DNA of 64,000 bases from Thermaerobacillus caldiproteolyticus (GTDB lineage Bacteria > Bacillota > Bacilli > Bacillales > Anoxybacillaceae), in assembly GCF_013761245.1 (NCBI RefSeq), contig NZ_JACDUT010000002.1, forward strand, positions 248,001 to 312,000. Reading direction: 5' to 3'. The notes under the pieces were generated by a model. That model was not told where the DNA came from. It did no database searches and worked only from the letters and a program-made list of their open reading frames with translations. This document shows positions 26,701 to 34,739 of the stretch, one piece after another. How positions within the stretch are numbered: position 1 is the first letter of the stretch; each line of letters opens with the position of its first letter. Position numbers and translations under genes: made by a program.

Positions 26701-27960
26701 TTACTGTTTATATTTCGGCAGCGATAAATGAACATTTGTCCCATTTCCGACTTCACTGTCGATTTCTAATGTTCCTTTATGCTCCTGCATAATTTTCGTG
26801 CTTGTTGTTAATCCAAGCCCCATCCCTTTTTCCTTTAATGTAAAAAAAGGTTCACCAATTTTTTCTAAACGCTCTTTTCCGATTCCAATTCCTGTATCAG
26901 AAATCGTTATTTTGATGTTTTCTCCCTCTTCCCGTACATATAAGCGAATCGTTCCGCCTTTTGGCATTGCCTCAATTGAGTTTTTTATAATATTGATAAA
27001 CACTTGAATAAGCTGATTTTTATCTCCGTAAATACACGCATGAGGTGCTGCATTTTCGACAGAGATATCTACATTATTTAAAGTCGCTTCATGGCTAATT
27101 AAATTCACGACATAGTGAATGACATCGTTCAACAAAAGCGGCCGGTAATCATTACTTTGTGGTTTCGCTAACACTAATAACTCGCTGACAATTTGATTAA
27201 TTCGCTCCAATTCGTTTAACATAATATCAATATACAGATCTTTTATTTCTTTTGTTTCCTTCATCATTTGCATAAACCCTTTAATAGAAGTAAGTGGATT
27301 GCGTATCTCATGAGCAATTCCTGCCGCAAGTTCCCCTAACACCGATAACTTTTCTTTTTTCAGCAATAACGTTTCCGCTAACTTTTGTTGTGTAATATCG
27401 CGTCCAATTATGAGCAGCCCTTTTCGCTCGCCATTTTCATAAAAAAGTGGTACTTTAATCACATCAAACGTCTTCGTTTCGCCATTTGGCGTCGGAAATG
27501 ACTCTTCGCTCCGAGTTAGTGTCCCACTTTTCCAAGCCTCTTCATCAGACTGAATACAATGTTCAAATGTTTCCTTAAAAAACGGAACAATTTCGCCGAG
27601 TTCTCGATCCGTTTTTCCTCGATAATCAACATGTTCCAGATGATAAAGTTTTCTCCCAAAATCGTTGACGCGAAGCCAACATCCCTTACTATCCTTAAAA
27701 CAAACGAAATCCGGCATTGAATTAATTAATGTTGATAGCTGCTGTTCATCTTCCGTTGTTTTCCGCAGTTGTTCGCTTTTGTTTAACATTTGATAGAGGA
27801 AAATTCCTGAGAGAATAATAAATATACCGGCTTTTCCTATACCGATCATAAGCAGCATATAGCGGCCAACGTGCAGAAAATGAATCACTATATCTGTGAA
27901 CAAAACCCAGCATATACTAAATAGTAAGTAAAAAAACACCGCTTTTCGTTTTGTCAACAC
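26701..27960 (-). CDS. Membrane sensor histidine kinase, KinE/sporulation-kinase-like
   Basis: 419 residues: two membrane segments (about 8-28 and 36-57) with almost no external loop, a PAS domain (about 72-195), a HisKA domain with phospho-acceptor His217 in AAGIAHEIRNPLTSIKGF, and HATPase (N box NIIKNSIEA, G1 ISDTGIGIG, G2 GMGLGL). The architecture matches orphan phosphorelay kinases that feed Spo0F; KinE of B. subtilis lies near the mtn genes, as here in broader terms. No response-regulator gene is adjacent. The start is GTG at 27960; an upstream stop forbids extension. Confidence 0.85.
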   Translation of the reverse strand: MLTKRKAVFFYLLFSICWVLFTDIVIHFLHVGRYMLLMIGIGKAGIFIILSGIFLYQMLNKSEQLRKTTEDEQQLSTLINSMPDFVCFKDSKGCWLRVNDFGRKLYHLEHVDYRGKTDRELGEIVPFFKETFEHCIQSDEEAWKSGTLTRSEESFPTPNGETKTFDVIKVPLFYENGERKGLLIIGRDITQQKLAETLLLKKEKLSVLGELAAGIAHEIRNPLTSIKGFMQMMKETKEIKDLYIDIMLNELERINQIVSELLVLAKPQSNDYRPLLLNDVIHYVVNLISHEATLNNVDISVENAAPHACIYGDKNQLIQVFINIIKNSIEAMPKGGTIRLYVREEGENIKITISDTGIGIGKERLEKIGEPFFTLKEKGMGLGLTTSTKIMQEHKGTLEIDSEVGNGTNVHLSLPKYKQ

Positions 27961-28067
27961 CTCATCATCGAACTCCTAACATACAAAAATCATCCTATTA
28001 TAAAAGCGGCGAAGCTCCAAGAGCCCCACCGCCCCCTATCTTCTCTACCGCGGTACAACAACATGAT

Positions 28068-28313
28068 TTACATTTCGCGAACCCAATACAAGAGTTTATT
28101 GACCAATGGTTCAACATGTTCTTTTGTCAACACTTTAGTTAACGACGAAAATAGTCTCTCCTTCAACGTATCTGTTTCCTCTTCGTAGCATATAAGAAAC
28201 GACCATTCGAGGTCAGGAATGGCAATAACAATATATTCTTCTTTTTTGTTTTCATAAATATATACATTCGTTGTTGTCCGTTCATCAACAATGTTTGCTT
28301 TCCGGATTTTCAT
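28068..28313 (-). CDS. YueH-like small protein
   Basis: 81 residues beginning MKIRKANIVDERTTTNVYIY, with LEWSFLICYEEETDTL in the middle and WVREM at the end. This matches the pattern of the YueH family of bacilli (function unknown). The ATG at 28313 is preceded by AGAGGTGG; an in-frame upstream extension is discarded. No partner gene is evident. Confidence 0.7.
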   Translation of the reverse strand: MKIRKANIVDERTTTNVYIYENKKEEYIVIAIPDLEWSFLICYEEETDTLKERLFSSLTKVLTKEHVEPLVNKLLYWVREM

Positions 28314-28440
28314 GCTGCCACCTCTTCTTATATAACAAAAAAACGGCATTATTTTTTTATACTATTCTATCAAATTCTTACTAAATATTCAAATTAAAGT
28401 CGTTTCTCCACATAGTATAGAGAATTTTCAAAATATCATA

Positions 28441-28469
28441 TTGACGTTTTGTGACAAAAATGTGACAAT
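28441..28469 (+). promoter_or_regulatory. Promoter for a small membrane protein gene
   Basis: -35 TTGACG (28441-28446), 17-nt spacer, -10 GACAAT. A repeated TGTGACAA motif (28450-28456 and 28461-28467) overlaps it and could bind a regulator. Confidence 0.5.
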
Positions 28470-28497
28470 AGAAAAAAGCAAAAAGGACGTGAGAGAA

Positions 28498-28647
28498 ATG
28501 AAAATTACGAATTTCTTTAAAAACGCACTTCTCTCTTACATGACTGTGCTTGTCGTCCTTGCGTTACTTCCAGCATTTATCATAACAAATGATATTAGTC
28601 TCGTTGATGCTTTGATTGAAGCCATTAATCGTCCTCCTTCTCAGTAA
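28498..28647 (+). CDS. 49-residue membrane peptide
   Basis: Starts MKITNFFKNALLSYMTVLVV: a basic N-terminus, one membrane segment of about 20 residues, then an acidic tail ending NRPPSQ. It has its own promoter, a purine-rich ribosome site (GGACGTGAGAG) and a terminator, so it is probably a real gene. No family is recognised; a secreted or membrane-inserted peptide is possible. Confidence 0.6.
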   Translation: MKITNFFKNALLSYMTVLVVLALLPAFIITNDISLVDALIEAINRPPSQ

Positions 28648-28654
28648 AACATAG

Positions 28655-28692
28655 AAGGCTGCCCTTTTCATGTTGGGTAGCCCTTTCTTTTA
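28655..28692 (+). terminator. Terminator after the small membrane protein gene
   Basis: GGCTGCCC pairs with GGGTAGCC around a 10-nt loop, followed by a T-rich run. Confidence 0.75.
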
Positions 28693-29439
28693 TTCTATAT
28701 AAATCATTTTTCGTGTCATTCCGCCGTCGATAACAAGATTGGTTCCTGTAATAAAATCGTTGTTATCATCGCATAAATACAGGCAAGCACGCGCGATATC
28801 GTCCGGTTTACCAACACGGCGCGCCGGATGCTGCTCATGATCAATCGCTCTTAACTGATCATAATCTCCCGTCTCAATCCAACCGGGGCTAATCGCATTG
28901 ACACGAATGCGATCATCAGCAAATGATACTGCTAGTGCATGCGTTAACGATAAAATTCCTCCTTTAGAGGCGGCATACGCTTCTGAATGCGGCTCAGACA
29001 TCAATGCCCTCGTCGAAGCGATATTCACAATCGCTCCGCCTGTTTCATTTTTTCGTATATATCGCGCTGCTTCGCGCGAACAGAAAAATACGCTGCGCAA
29101 ATTCGTATTTAACACATCATCCCACTCTTCAACGGTCAGCTCATACGGTGATTTCCAGCGTGAAACCCCTGCATTGTTAATGAGATAATGCAAAAACCCA
29201 TACGTTTCAAAGGTCATTTTCATTAGCCGTTCAATATCATGTACTTGACGAACATCCGCCTTGATAAACCGAGCTTCCAAACCTTTTTCGCGAATCGATG
29301 CAGCAAGCTGCTCCCCTTTCTCTTCGGCAATATCAGCAATGACGACATTCGCCCCTTTTTCAGCAAACATCGTCGCAATCGTTTTGCCAATCCCATTAGC
29401 TCCGCCAGTGACGACGACAACTTTTCGCGCAACACTCAT
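28690..29439 (-). CDS. Short-chain dehydrogenase/reductase
   Basis: A 249-residue classical SDR: TGGANGIG near 11-18, NNAGVSRWKSPYE near 89-101, serine in NIASTRA, active site YAASKGG, and IDGGMTRKM at the C-terminus. The fold and length match glucose-1-dehydrogenase/FabG-like enzymes; the substrate is unknown. In B. subtilis ykvO, in the same general region, is also an SDR, so it may be the counterpart. The GH32 remnant lies upstream on the same strand. Confidence 0.88.
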   Translation of the reverse strand: MSVARKVVVVTGGANGIGKTIATMFAEKGANVVIADIAEEKGEQLAASIREKGLEARFIKADVRQVHDIERLMKMTFETYGFLHYLINNAGVSRWKSPYELTVEEWDDVLNTNLRSVFFCSREAARYIRKNETGGAIVNIASTRALMSEPHSEAYAASKGGILSLTHALAVSFADDRIRVNAISPGWIETGDYDQLRAIDHEQHPARRVGKPDDIARACLYLCDDNNDFITGTNLVIDGGMTRKMIYIE

Positions 29440-29469
29440 ATTGTCACCACCCTTTTTCGTAATAAAAAC

Positions 29470-30378
29470 TTACCGAATCGCTTTCAATCGCCATGCATCT
29501 AACGGTGTAATGCGCATCTTTTCCGCCTGCACAAAAAATTCAACATCTTGACTGGATAGACATGGATAATGGCAATCCGTAAACACGCTTTCTCCATCGA
29601 TGTCAAAAATCTCTAGCGAAGAATGATCGATCAACATATGTAGAGTTACCACGTCATTTCTTTATTTTCGCCGCCACTTGGCAAATTCCTGTTAACTCTT
29701 ATCCAAAATTTGTCAAATCAATAGAAAGCGTTTCTTTCGACCTCCAAACAAAATCACGGTCTCTTCATCATTTTCTTCTGATGCTCGTACTTTAGCCGAA
29801 ACATTTTCTGCTTCTCTACCTACGGCGAATTGAGCGAGATTTTCTGAACTCATTCCTTTCACGTTCGCAAGAAGATTAGGGCTGGTTTCCGTCAACGTTT
29901 CGTTCACTAGGTACATGTACTGTTCACGAAGTTGCTTCAGCTCAGCTATCAGCTTCACAAGAAACATTTCGTCTTGAAAAATCGTAAGTCACTTGGAAGC
30001 GTCATCGCTCCTGACTAGCCGTTCGCTTGTGACGGCATTTTCGTTTTCCACATATCCATTCCAACTATAAAAGAAGACATCCATTTTCATCTTGAAACGT
30101 TTTGTGGTACGTAAAAATGAAGTCCCTAGTCTAAAGGACTATGATGAAGCGACGTAAACGTATCGGTTTCGTAATCCATCTTACCAACAAAATAACGGTT
30201 TTTCCAACCATCTTGATCGATGACAACACAAGCACGTGGTATTGACCAAGCAGGAATAAGTCTGGATATTACTATAAATTTCTAACTTTCCATTCCTGCA
30301 ATTATTGGAACGATAGAAAAGCACCTTTCTGTTTCCATCTTTTCCTATATCAAACGTCAACATTTTTTCCTCATTTAA
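29470..30378 (-). pseudogene. Decayed GH32 beta-fructosidase gene
   Basis: Minus-strand pieces in shifting frames match GH32 (sucrose-6-phosphate hydrolase/levanase). Near 30170-30060 are DYETDTFTSLHHSPLD, GLHFYVPQN and MDMW (usual FYAPQTF and GWMDMW). Near 29960-29890 are IAELKQLREQ and SPNLL. Near 29640-29470 is the beta-sandwich end, LHMLIDHSSLEIFDIDGESV and a tail ending LDAWRLKAI. The N-terminal WMNDPNG catalytic region is absent and there are many frameshifts and stops. No product is expected. The remains suggest that an ancestor used sucrose or fructans. Confidence 0.85.
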
Positions 30379-30379
30379 A

Positions 30380-30414
30380 AAGAGAAAAGATCGCAACAAT
30401 GATTGCGATCTTTT
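30380..30414 (-). terminator. Terminator after the repeat-protein gene
   Basis: Perfect stem AAAAGATCGCAA / TTGCGATCTTTT with a short loop, followed on the minus strand by CTCTTTTT. Confidence 0.85.
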
Positions 30415-30422
30415 ATCACCTT

Positions 30423-30890
30423 TTATCGGTACGGAGTATATGGTGATGGAGAAAAAGAGCCGTATGGTGAGACAGGTGTACCGTAATAAGGTGTATAGCC
30501 ATATGGAGCTGGTGTTGTTGTGAAAGTAGGTGCTCCCGTCATCGGTATCATCGTGCCTCCTGCAGAAAATGGCGTGCTTGGCATCGATAATGCCATATCC
30601 GGACTATCGACATCAGCAACACCAGTAGTCCATGGCACACCACACCATATCGATGGTGGGCAGCCACATGTCTGTGGTAATGAATAAGAAACAGGAGCTA
30701 CAGGCATAGCCGGTACATTAGGCATAGCCGGTACATTAGGCATAGCCGGTACATTAGGCATAGCCGGTACATTAGGCATAGCCGGTGCATTGTTTTCATT
30801 CCGTATCAACTCATCATCAAACGTTTCATCTACATCATATTCCCCATCATAGGAATAATCGTTATACATATATGGATCCCAATGATTCAT
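30423..30890 (-). CDS. Pro/Tyr-rich repeat protein, spore-coat-like
   Basis: 155 residues, not recognised as a named family. An acidic N-terminus rich in Y and D (YMYNDYSYDGEYDVDE) is followed by five hexapeptide repeats PAMPNV (the last diverging), a Cys pair region (QTCGCPPSIWCGVPW) and a C-terminus of P, Y, G, S, T (PYGYTPYYGTPVSPYGS). Low complexity with Tyr, Pro and Cys is common in spore coat and exosporium proteins, so a surface structural role is inferred. GGAGAGG precedes ATG 30890. A spore-forming host and a nearby SleB-type hydrolase gene agree with this. Confidence 0.7.
   Translation of the reverse strand: MNHWDPYMYNDYSYDGEYDVDETFDDELIRNENNAPAMPNVPAMPNVPAMPNVPAMPNVPAMPVAPVSYSLPQTCGCPPSIWCGVPWTTGVADVDSPDMALSMPSTPFSAGGTMIPMTGAPTFTTTPAPYGYTPYYGTPVSPYGSFSPSPYTPYR
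30703..30792. repeat. Five tandem 18-bp repeats in coding sequence
   Basis: Unit GGCATAGCCGGTACATTA, four identical copies (30703-30774) and one diverged copy (30775-30792). In frame, each encodes one PAMPNV hexapeptide. The near-identity indicates recent slippage expansion, so copy number probably varies among strains. Confidence 0.95.
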
Positions 30891-31081
30891 ATTCCTCTCC
30901 CCTTCTTTATTATTAATCAAGCATGGTCTATGACACATACCCACCATATTGTATGATGAAACAAGCAAAGGGTGTTTGCCCGTATAAAAAATGGGTGTTT
31001 ATCCTAACAAAAGCAATAGTCAAACCATTCCGAGTGCGCTACAATATAAACGAATAAATGTTCATCGTTGAGGTGAGCAAT

Positions 31082-31276
31082 ATGGACGAGACAACAGCAA
31101 CAAAACTACTCGATGAACTCCGCGACGGAAAAATTTCTGAACTATTGGTAAAAAAAGAAGACTTCCTTGTGTTCCGGGCTGCCCTTGTCAAACGCAGCGA
31201 CTTCAAACATTTCCGCGGCATTGCCCAACGCGGCGGCGATATTCTTTATCACTATACAAAGCAACCTCGAAGCTAA
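31082..31276 (+). CDS. Small conserved hypothetical protein
   Basis: A 64-residue soluble protein, [20 protein letters not shown] at the start and [19 protein letters not shown] near the end, mixed helix and strand. GAGGTGAGCAAT precedes ATG and a strong terminator follows. The family is not identified; the composition is that of an ordinary cytosolic protein. It precedes the ykvT-type hydrolase gene but has its own terminator. Confidence 0.65.
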   Translation: MDETTATKLLDELRDGKISELLVKKEDFLVFRAALVKRSDFKHFRGIAQRGGDILYHYTKQPRS

Positions 31277-31286
31277 TAACTCGCTT

Positions 31287-31316
31287 AACCGATTCCACAA
31301 TGGAATCGGTTATTTC
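31287..31316 (+). terminator. Terminator after the 64-residue protein gene
   Basis: Perfect 11-bp stem AACCGATTCCA/TGGAATCGGTT with a 3-nt loop, followed by ATTTC. Confidence 0.75.
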
Positions 31317-31465
31317 ATATTGACTGAGCACTTCCGAAAAAATTTCCAGAAAGCCTATAAAACTAGTTATATCAACGGAAAACAAAGATTTCCAACATTT
31401 AGCTAATGATAGGATCAAAAATCCTTGTTAGTCTAGTAACGAACGACGAACAAGGAGGGAATTTT

Positions 31466-32053
31466 ATGAAAAAGCTCAAAAAACTTGCCCTTACCTCAGC
31501 TTGTTTTGCAGCATTTTTCTTTGCAAAAGAGGCCAGCGCATCGACAATCCATGAAGTCAAACGCGGGGAATCGCTTTGGACCATCTCCAAACATTATGGA
31601 GTGTCTGTAATAGAATTGAAGAAACAAAACAAAAAACGGGATAGTTTTATATTCCCTGGTGAAAAACTAGTCATCCCCTCCACTATTTCTCCAAGCGAGA
31701 AAGATTTATTAGCTCGGCTCGTGCATGCTGAAGCAAAAGGAGAACCGTTTGCGGGGAAAGTAGCTGTCGCAACAGTAGTATTAAATCGGGTTGATCACCC
31801 TGATTTTCCAGATACAATTCGCGAAGTTATTTATGAGCGCTCTGGCGGCCACTATGCCTTTACTCCGGTTCAAAATGGTGCCATTAATGAACCGGCAGAT
31901 CGTGAATCATATCGTGCCGTTGAAGAAGCACTTGCTTTTCGCGGTTTAGGAAATGGTTCATTGTTTTTCTACAATCCAAAAACGGCGAAAAGCAATTGGC
32001 TGCGCTCTAAGCCAGTAACTGTTGTCATCGGCAATCATGTATTCGCTAAATAA
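31466..32053 (+). CDS. ykvT: Secreted LysM / SleB-type cell-wall hydrolase
   Basis: 195 residues. A signal peptide (about 1-25, KKLKKLALTSACFAAFFF, cleavage after ASA) is followed by one LysM domain (about 28-72, EVKRGESLWTISKHYGV) that binds peptidoglycan, then a Hydrolase_2 domain (about 80-195) as in SleB/CwlJ with the conserved glutamate in LVHAEAKGEP and VVLNRVDHPDFP. It cleaves or modifies peptidoglycan, probably during sporulation or germination. The true start is 31466, where AAGGAGG lies 8 nt upstream. ykvS follows, as the B. subtilis order ykvS-ykvT suggests by proximity. Confidence 0.88.
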   Translation: MKKLKKLALTSACFAAFFFAKEASASTIHEVKRGESLWTISKHYGVSVIELKKQNKKRDSFIFPGEKLVIPSTISPSEKDLLARLVHAEAKGEPFAGKVAVATVVLNRVDHPDFPDTIREVIYERSGGHYAFTPVQNGAINEPADRESYRAVEEALAFRGLGNGSLFFYNPKTAKSNWLRSKPVTVVIGNHVFAK

Positions 32054-32065
32054 ATGCATATGTAA

Positions 32066-32106
32066 TGAACGAAAGGGCGCTTTCATTCGCCCTTTTATTT
32101 TTTCAA
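32066..32106 (+). terminator. Terminator after ykvT
   Basis: Stem AAAGGGCG/CGCCCTTT with an 8-nt loop, followed by a T-rich run (TATTTTTT). Confidence 0.85.
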
Positions 32107-32186
32107 AAAAATTAGGAACAAAAGGTCTTTACTTAAACAAGAAAATAAGGCAAACTATAACAAATACGATAAAAAGGAGAATGTAA

Positions 32187-32363
32187 ATGAAAAAAGCAGA
32201 AGTCGGTAATATTATTGAGTTTAAAAACGGATTACGCGGCATTGTCGAAAAAGTGAATGAAAACTCTGTCATCGTTGATTTAACGTACATGGAAAACTAT
32301 AAGGAGTTGGATTTACAGGAACGAACCGTCGTCAACCATAAAAATTATAAAATTATTAAATAA
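32187..32363 (+). CDS. ykvS: YkvS, DUF2187 small protein
   Basis: 58 residues starting MKKAEVGNIIEFKNGLRGIV, with VEKVNENSVIVDLTYMENY in the middle: the compact SH3-like/KOW-like DUF2187 pattern of B. subtilis YkvS. Function unknown; a nucleic-acid or ribosome role is possible from the fold. AAAAAGGAG precedes ATG. It lies close to ykvT as in B. subtilis, and is followed by a strong terminator. Confidence 0.85.
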   Translation: MKKAEVGNIIEFKNGLRGIVEKVNENSVIVDLTYMENYKELDLQERTVVNHKNYKIIK

Positions 32364-32370
32364 TAGAAAT

Positions 32371-32413
32371 AAAAAGGAGGCTGTTCCTTCAGATGGGACA
32401 GCCTCCTTTTTAC
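32371..32413. terminator. Bidirectional terminator after ykvS
   Basis: Stem AAAAAGGAGGCTGTTCC / GGGACAGCCTCCTTTTT with a 7-nt loop; serves ykvS on plus and the oxidoreductase gene on minus. Confidence 0.92.
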
Positions 32414-33069
32414 GAAATATGAGAAATGTGATCGGATTCATATATATAAATCCCTTTTTGACAAGACGTAGCAGCGTAAAACATCGCTAAAGCGACCTTT
32501 TTCGCTTCAACCGGCTTATATTTCCGCCATTTTCCAATAAACGAAAATGGAAGGAGAGAAAGAAGCCATTCTGCTAGTTTTTCCGCCAGACGAAACTCTT
32601 GGCGTTTCCCAAGAAGCAACGAAGGACGAAAGATGTGTAATGACTTAATAGTCAACCGTTTTAATGCTTCTTCTGTTTCTCCTTTTACACGGTTATAAAA
32701 AAACGGAGAGCGCGGGTTAGCCCCAAGCGAAGAAACCATTAAAAAGCTTTTGACGTCACATTTTTCTGCTAGTGCCGCAGCACGCATTGTATATTCATAA
32801 TCCACTTTAATAAATTGCTGCTTCGTTTTGGCTTTCTTCATCGTCGTGCCAAGACAACTAAATACATCATCAACGTGAAAATAGTGTTCGTACGATTCTA
32901 ACTCATTAAAATCGACCACGACTTGCTGAAGCTTTCGGTGCTTTATCGGCAATTCCCGGCGCACGAAAATGGTGACATATCTGTATATGTCGGATTCAAG
33001 CAGCAATGTCAGCAGCTCGCTTCCGACGAGCCCACTTGCTCCAATTAACAGAGCCGTCCTTCCTTCCAA
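32410..33069 (-). CDS. NAD(P)-binding oxidoreductase, HTATIP2/TIP30-like
   Basis: A 219-residue atypical SDR-like protein: Rossmann motif IGASGLVGSELL near the N-terminus, DVFSCLGTTMKKA near 80-92, the YxxxK-like FYNRVKGETEEALK near 135-148 and IFRPSLLLG. Members bind NADPH; function is unclear. I start at TTG 33069 because a GGGGGGG run lies 6 nt upstream and the dinucleotide motif begins a few residues later; in-frame alternatives up to 33096 exist. It is the next leftward gene after queF, 98 nt away, and may be read from the que operon if no terminator acts. Confidence 0.8.
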   Translation of the reverse strand: MEGRTALLIGASGLVGSELLTLLLESDIYRYVTIFVRRELPIKHRKLQQVVVDFNELESYEHYFHVDDVFSCLGTTMKKAKTKQQFIKVDYEYTMRAAALAEKCDVKSFLMVSSLGANPRSPFFYNRVKGETEEALKRLTIKSLHIFRPSLLLGKRQEFRLAEKLAEWLLSLLPFSFIGKWRKYKPVEAKKVALAMFYAATSCQKGIYIYESDHISHIS

Positions 33070-33167
33070 GACCAACCCCCCCAAATAAAAAAACAATTAT
33101 ATAAGTTTTGTAAAAAAACTCTTCGACCATATCAAACAAATCTCCCCAACAAGTGGGGAGACGTCGC

Positions 33168-33977
33168 TTAACGATTATCAACTTTTTCTGGATATAAATC
33201 ATGATTCATTAAACGGTATTCCGCCATTTTTTCGTATTTCGTTCCTGGACGCCCCCAGTTGCAGTAAGGGTCGATCGAAATGCCGCCGCGCGGTGTAAAT
33301 TTCCCCCATACTTCGATGTAACGAGGCTCCATAACTTTAATTAAATCGTTCATAATGATATTAACGCAATCTTCGTGGAAATCGCCGTGATTTCGAAAAC
33401 TGAATAAATACAGTTTTAACGATTTGCTTTCGACGCATTTTTTATCAGGAATATAGCTAATATAAATCGTCGCGAAGTCCGGTTGTCCGGTTTTTGGCAT
33501 CTGTTTGGAAAAACAGGTGGACTATATCATATTCTTATTCAACTGCGATATTGAATAAGAACCCTCGCGCTTCCATCATAACGATGTACTCTACTCTCTT
33601 CCTCCAACACTACTCTTACTCGCTTCATGTTGGAGTGATTTCGATAGTCTCTGCACCTTCCTCAAACGGAAATTTGAGGCTTGGCTCAGGGTTGGGGAAA
33701 CTATTGGAAGAAACATTGGGTTATTACATACCTTGTAGTCCCATAGCTCCCTTTCCCTGAATTCACGAGGTTTAATCGACAGTGTCACCACTGAAGTGTG
33801 CCCTTATTGACACAAGCTTGTAAACTCCGGACAATTGAACTTCACGAAATAATCCCGATCAGGATGTTTGTTATCAAATACTTCTAAAACTTCTGGACTG
33901 TACTCAAATAAATATTTTGTTCCTTGATTGCCTAGTAACGTAATTCCTTGTAGTTCTTCGTCTTTTCTTCCTGCCAT
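33168..33977 (-). CDS. queF: QueF preQ0 reductase, split by an intron
   Basis: NADPH-dependent 7-cyano-7-deazaguanine reductase, which makes preQ1 for queuosine tRNA modification. Exon 1 is 33977-33810 (56 codons, [16 protein letters not shown] to [10 protein letters not shown]) and exon 2 is 33497-33168 (109 codons plus stop, [14 protein letters not shown] onward). Joined they give 165 residues, the normal length of the short QueF type. The junction lies exactly between the catalytic Cys56 and Pro57 of the SLCPKTGQPD motif; Asp63 and the NADPH QueF motif ([20 protein letters not shown]) are in exon 2. Without removal of the insert the frame stops two codons after Cys56. Last gene of queC-D-E-F; ATG 33977 has AAAGGAGAAG upstream. 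Confidence 0.93.
33498..33809 (-). ncRNA. Self-splicing group I intron in queF
   Basis: A 312-nt insert with no usable ORF, read on the minus strand. P1: exon UGUGU pairs with intron GCACA, leaving the U.G wobble at the 5' splice site. P4: UCAGGG (33760-33755) with CCCUGA (33691-33686). P6 arm: CCTCAAA/TTTGAGG. R-like element GTGCAGAGACTA (33656-33645) and S-like element GATATAGTCC (33528-33519) give P7 (GACTAT/ATAGTC). P8: CTCCAACA/TGTTGGAG. A peripheral hairpin TTCTTATTCAA/TTGAATAAGAA follows, then P9 CTGTTT/AAACAG. The last base is G (omega-G). These are the group I core signatures. There is no homing endonuclease, so it is immobile by itself. Confidence 0.9.
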
Positions 33978-34007
33978 ATTTCTTCTCCTTTCTGTTACTA
34001 TAATTAT

Positions 34008-34739
34008 TTAAACGCCGCGCTTATTGCCCCAAACTAACGCATGCAATTGCGGCAACACGCGCGCGTCATTCATTTCTTTCGTTTCCACCGTTTTTTCAAT
34101 CAACCACTCTAGTTTGTCAAGCAGCTTTGTTCGTAATGTCGCGTTGTCACATTCCGTCACTTCATCATTGCCAACTTGTAAATAAAATGAGATATACGGA
34201 TAACGCTGATGTACCATTTTTGCATATTCAAAATCTCCATCATCAAAGACGACGACCTTTAAACTGACATGGTCAATGCAGCCGCTCTTCATTAACTTTT
34301 CTATGATTTCATCAAGAACAGCAAAATTGGTCGTCATCCCTGAGCTTGGAGGTTTGGGCGAAATCGTTAAATCGTCGATATGATAAAACCAATCTTGCCA
34401 ACGGCTTCCTTGCGTTTCTAACGCGACGCGAATGCCGTTGTCCTTTAATAACAAAATCAACTCATCCAGCGCTTTAATTAATGCAGGATTGCCGCCGGAA
34501 ATAGTCACGTGACTAAAACGGTCGCCGCCAAGTTCAAGGAGACGCTCCCAAATTTCTTCTGCTGTCATTTGTTTGATTTCGTCTTTCGCTGAGCCGTCCC
34601 ATGTAAAGGCAGAGTCACACCAGCGGCATGAATAATCGCAGCCCGCCGTGCGAACAAACATCGTTTTTTGCCCAATGACCATCCCTTCTCCCTGAATCGT
34701 CGGACCGAAAATTTCAAGAACAGGGATTTTGCTTGCCAT
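34008..34739 (-). CDS. queE: QueE 7-carboxy-7-deazaguanine synthase
   Basis: A 243-residue radical SAM enzyme that converts 6-carboxy-tetrahydropterin to 7-carboxy-7-deazaguanine. The cluster cysteines are Cys34, Cys38 and Cys41 (CDYSCRWC, CxxxCxxC with the QueE spacing), preceded by GPTIQGEG for substrate binding; ISGGNPAL is the SAM-binding strand. The length equals the Bacillus enzyme. Its ATG shares one base with the queD stop (TAATG), so translation is coupled. It is 30 nt before queF exon 1. Confidence 0.96.
   Translation of the reverse strand: MASKIPVLEIFGPTIQGEGMVIGQKTMFVRTAGCDYSCRWCDSAFTWDGSAKDEIKQMTAEEIWERLLELGGDRFSHVTISGGNPALIKALDELILLLKDNGIRVALETQGSRWQDWFYHIDDLTISPKPPSSGMTTNFAVLDEIIEKLMKSGCIDHVSLKVVVFDDGDFEYAKMVHQRYPYISFYLQVGNDEVTECDNATLRTKLLDKLEWLIEKTVETKEMNDARVLPQLHALVWGNKRGV

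Noticed and set aside
30703-30792. Tandem 18-bp repeats as a CRISPR array
   Set aside because: Units are contiguous without spacers, in frame, and encode PAMPNV.
33498-33809. queF insert as an intein, insertion sequence or group II intron
   Set aside because: An in-frame stop two codons in excludes an intein. There is no transposase, terminal inverted repeat or target duplication. It lacks a GUGYG 5' end and a domain V hairpin, and its pairings fit group I.
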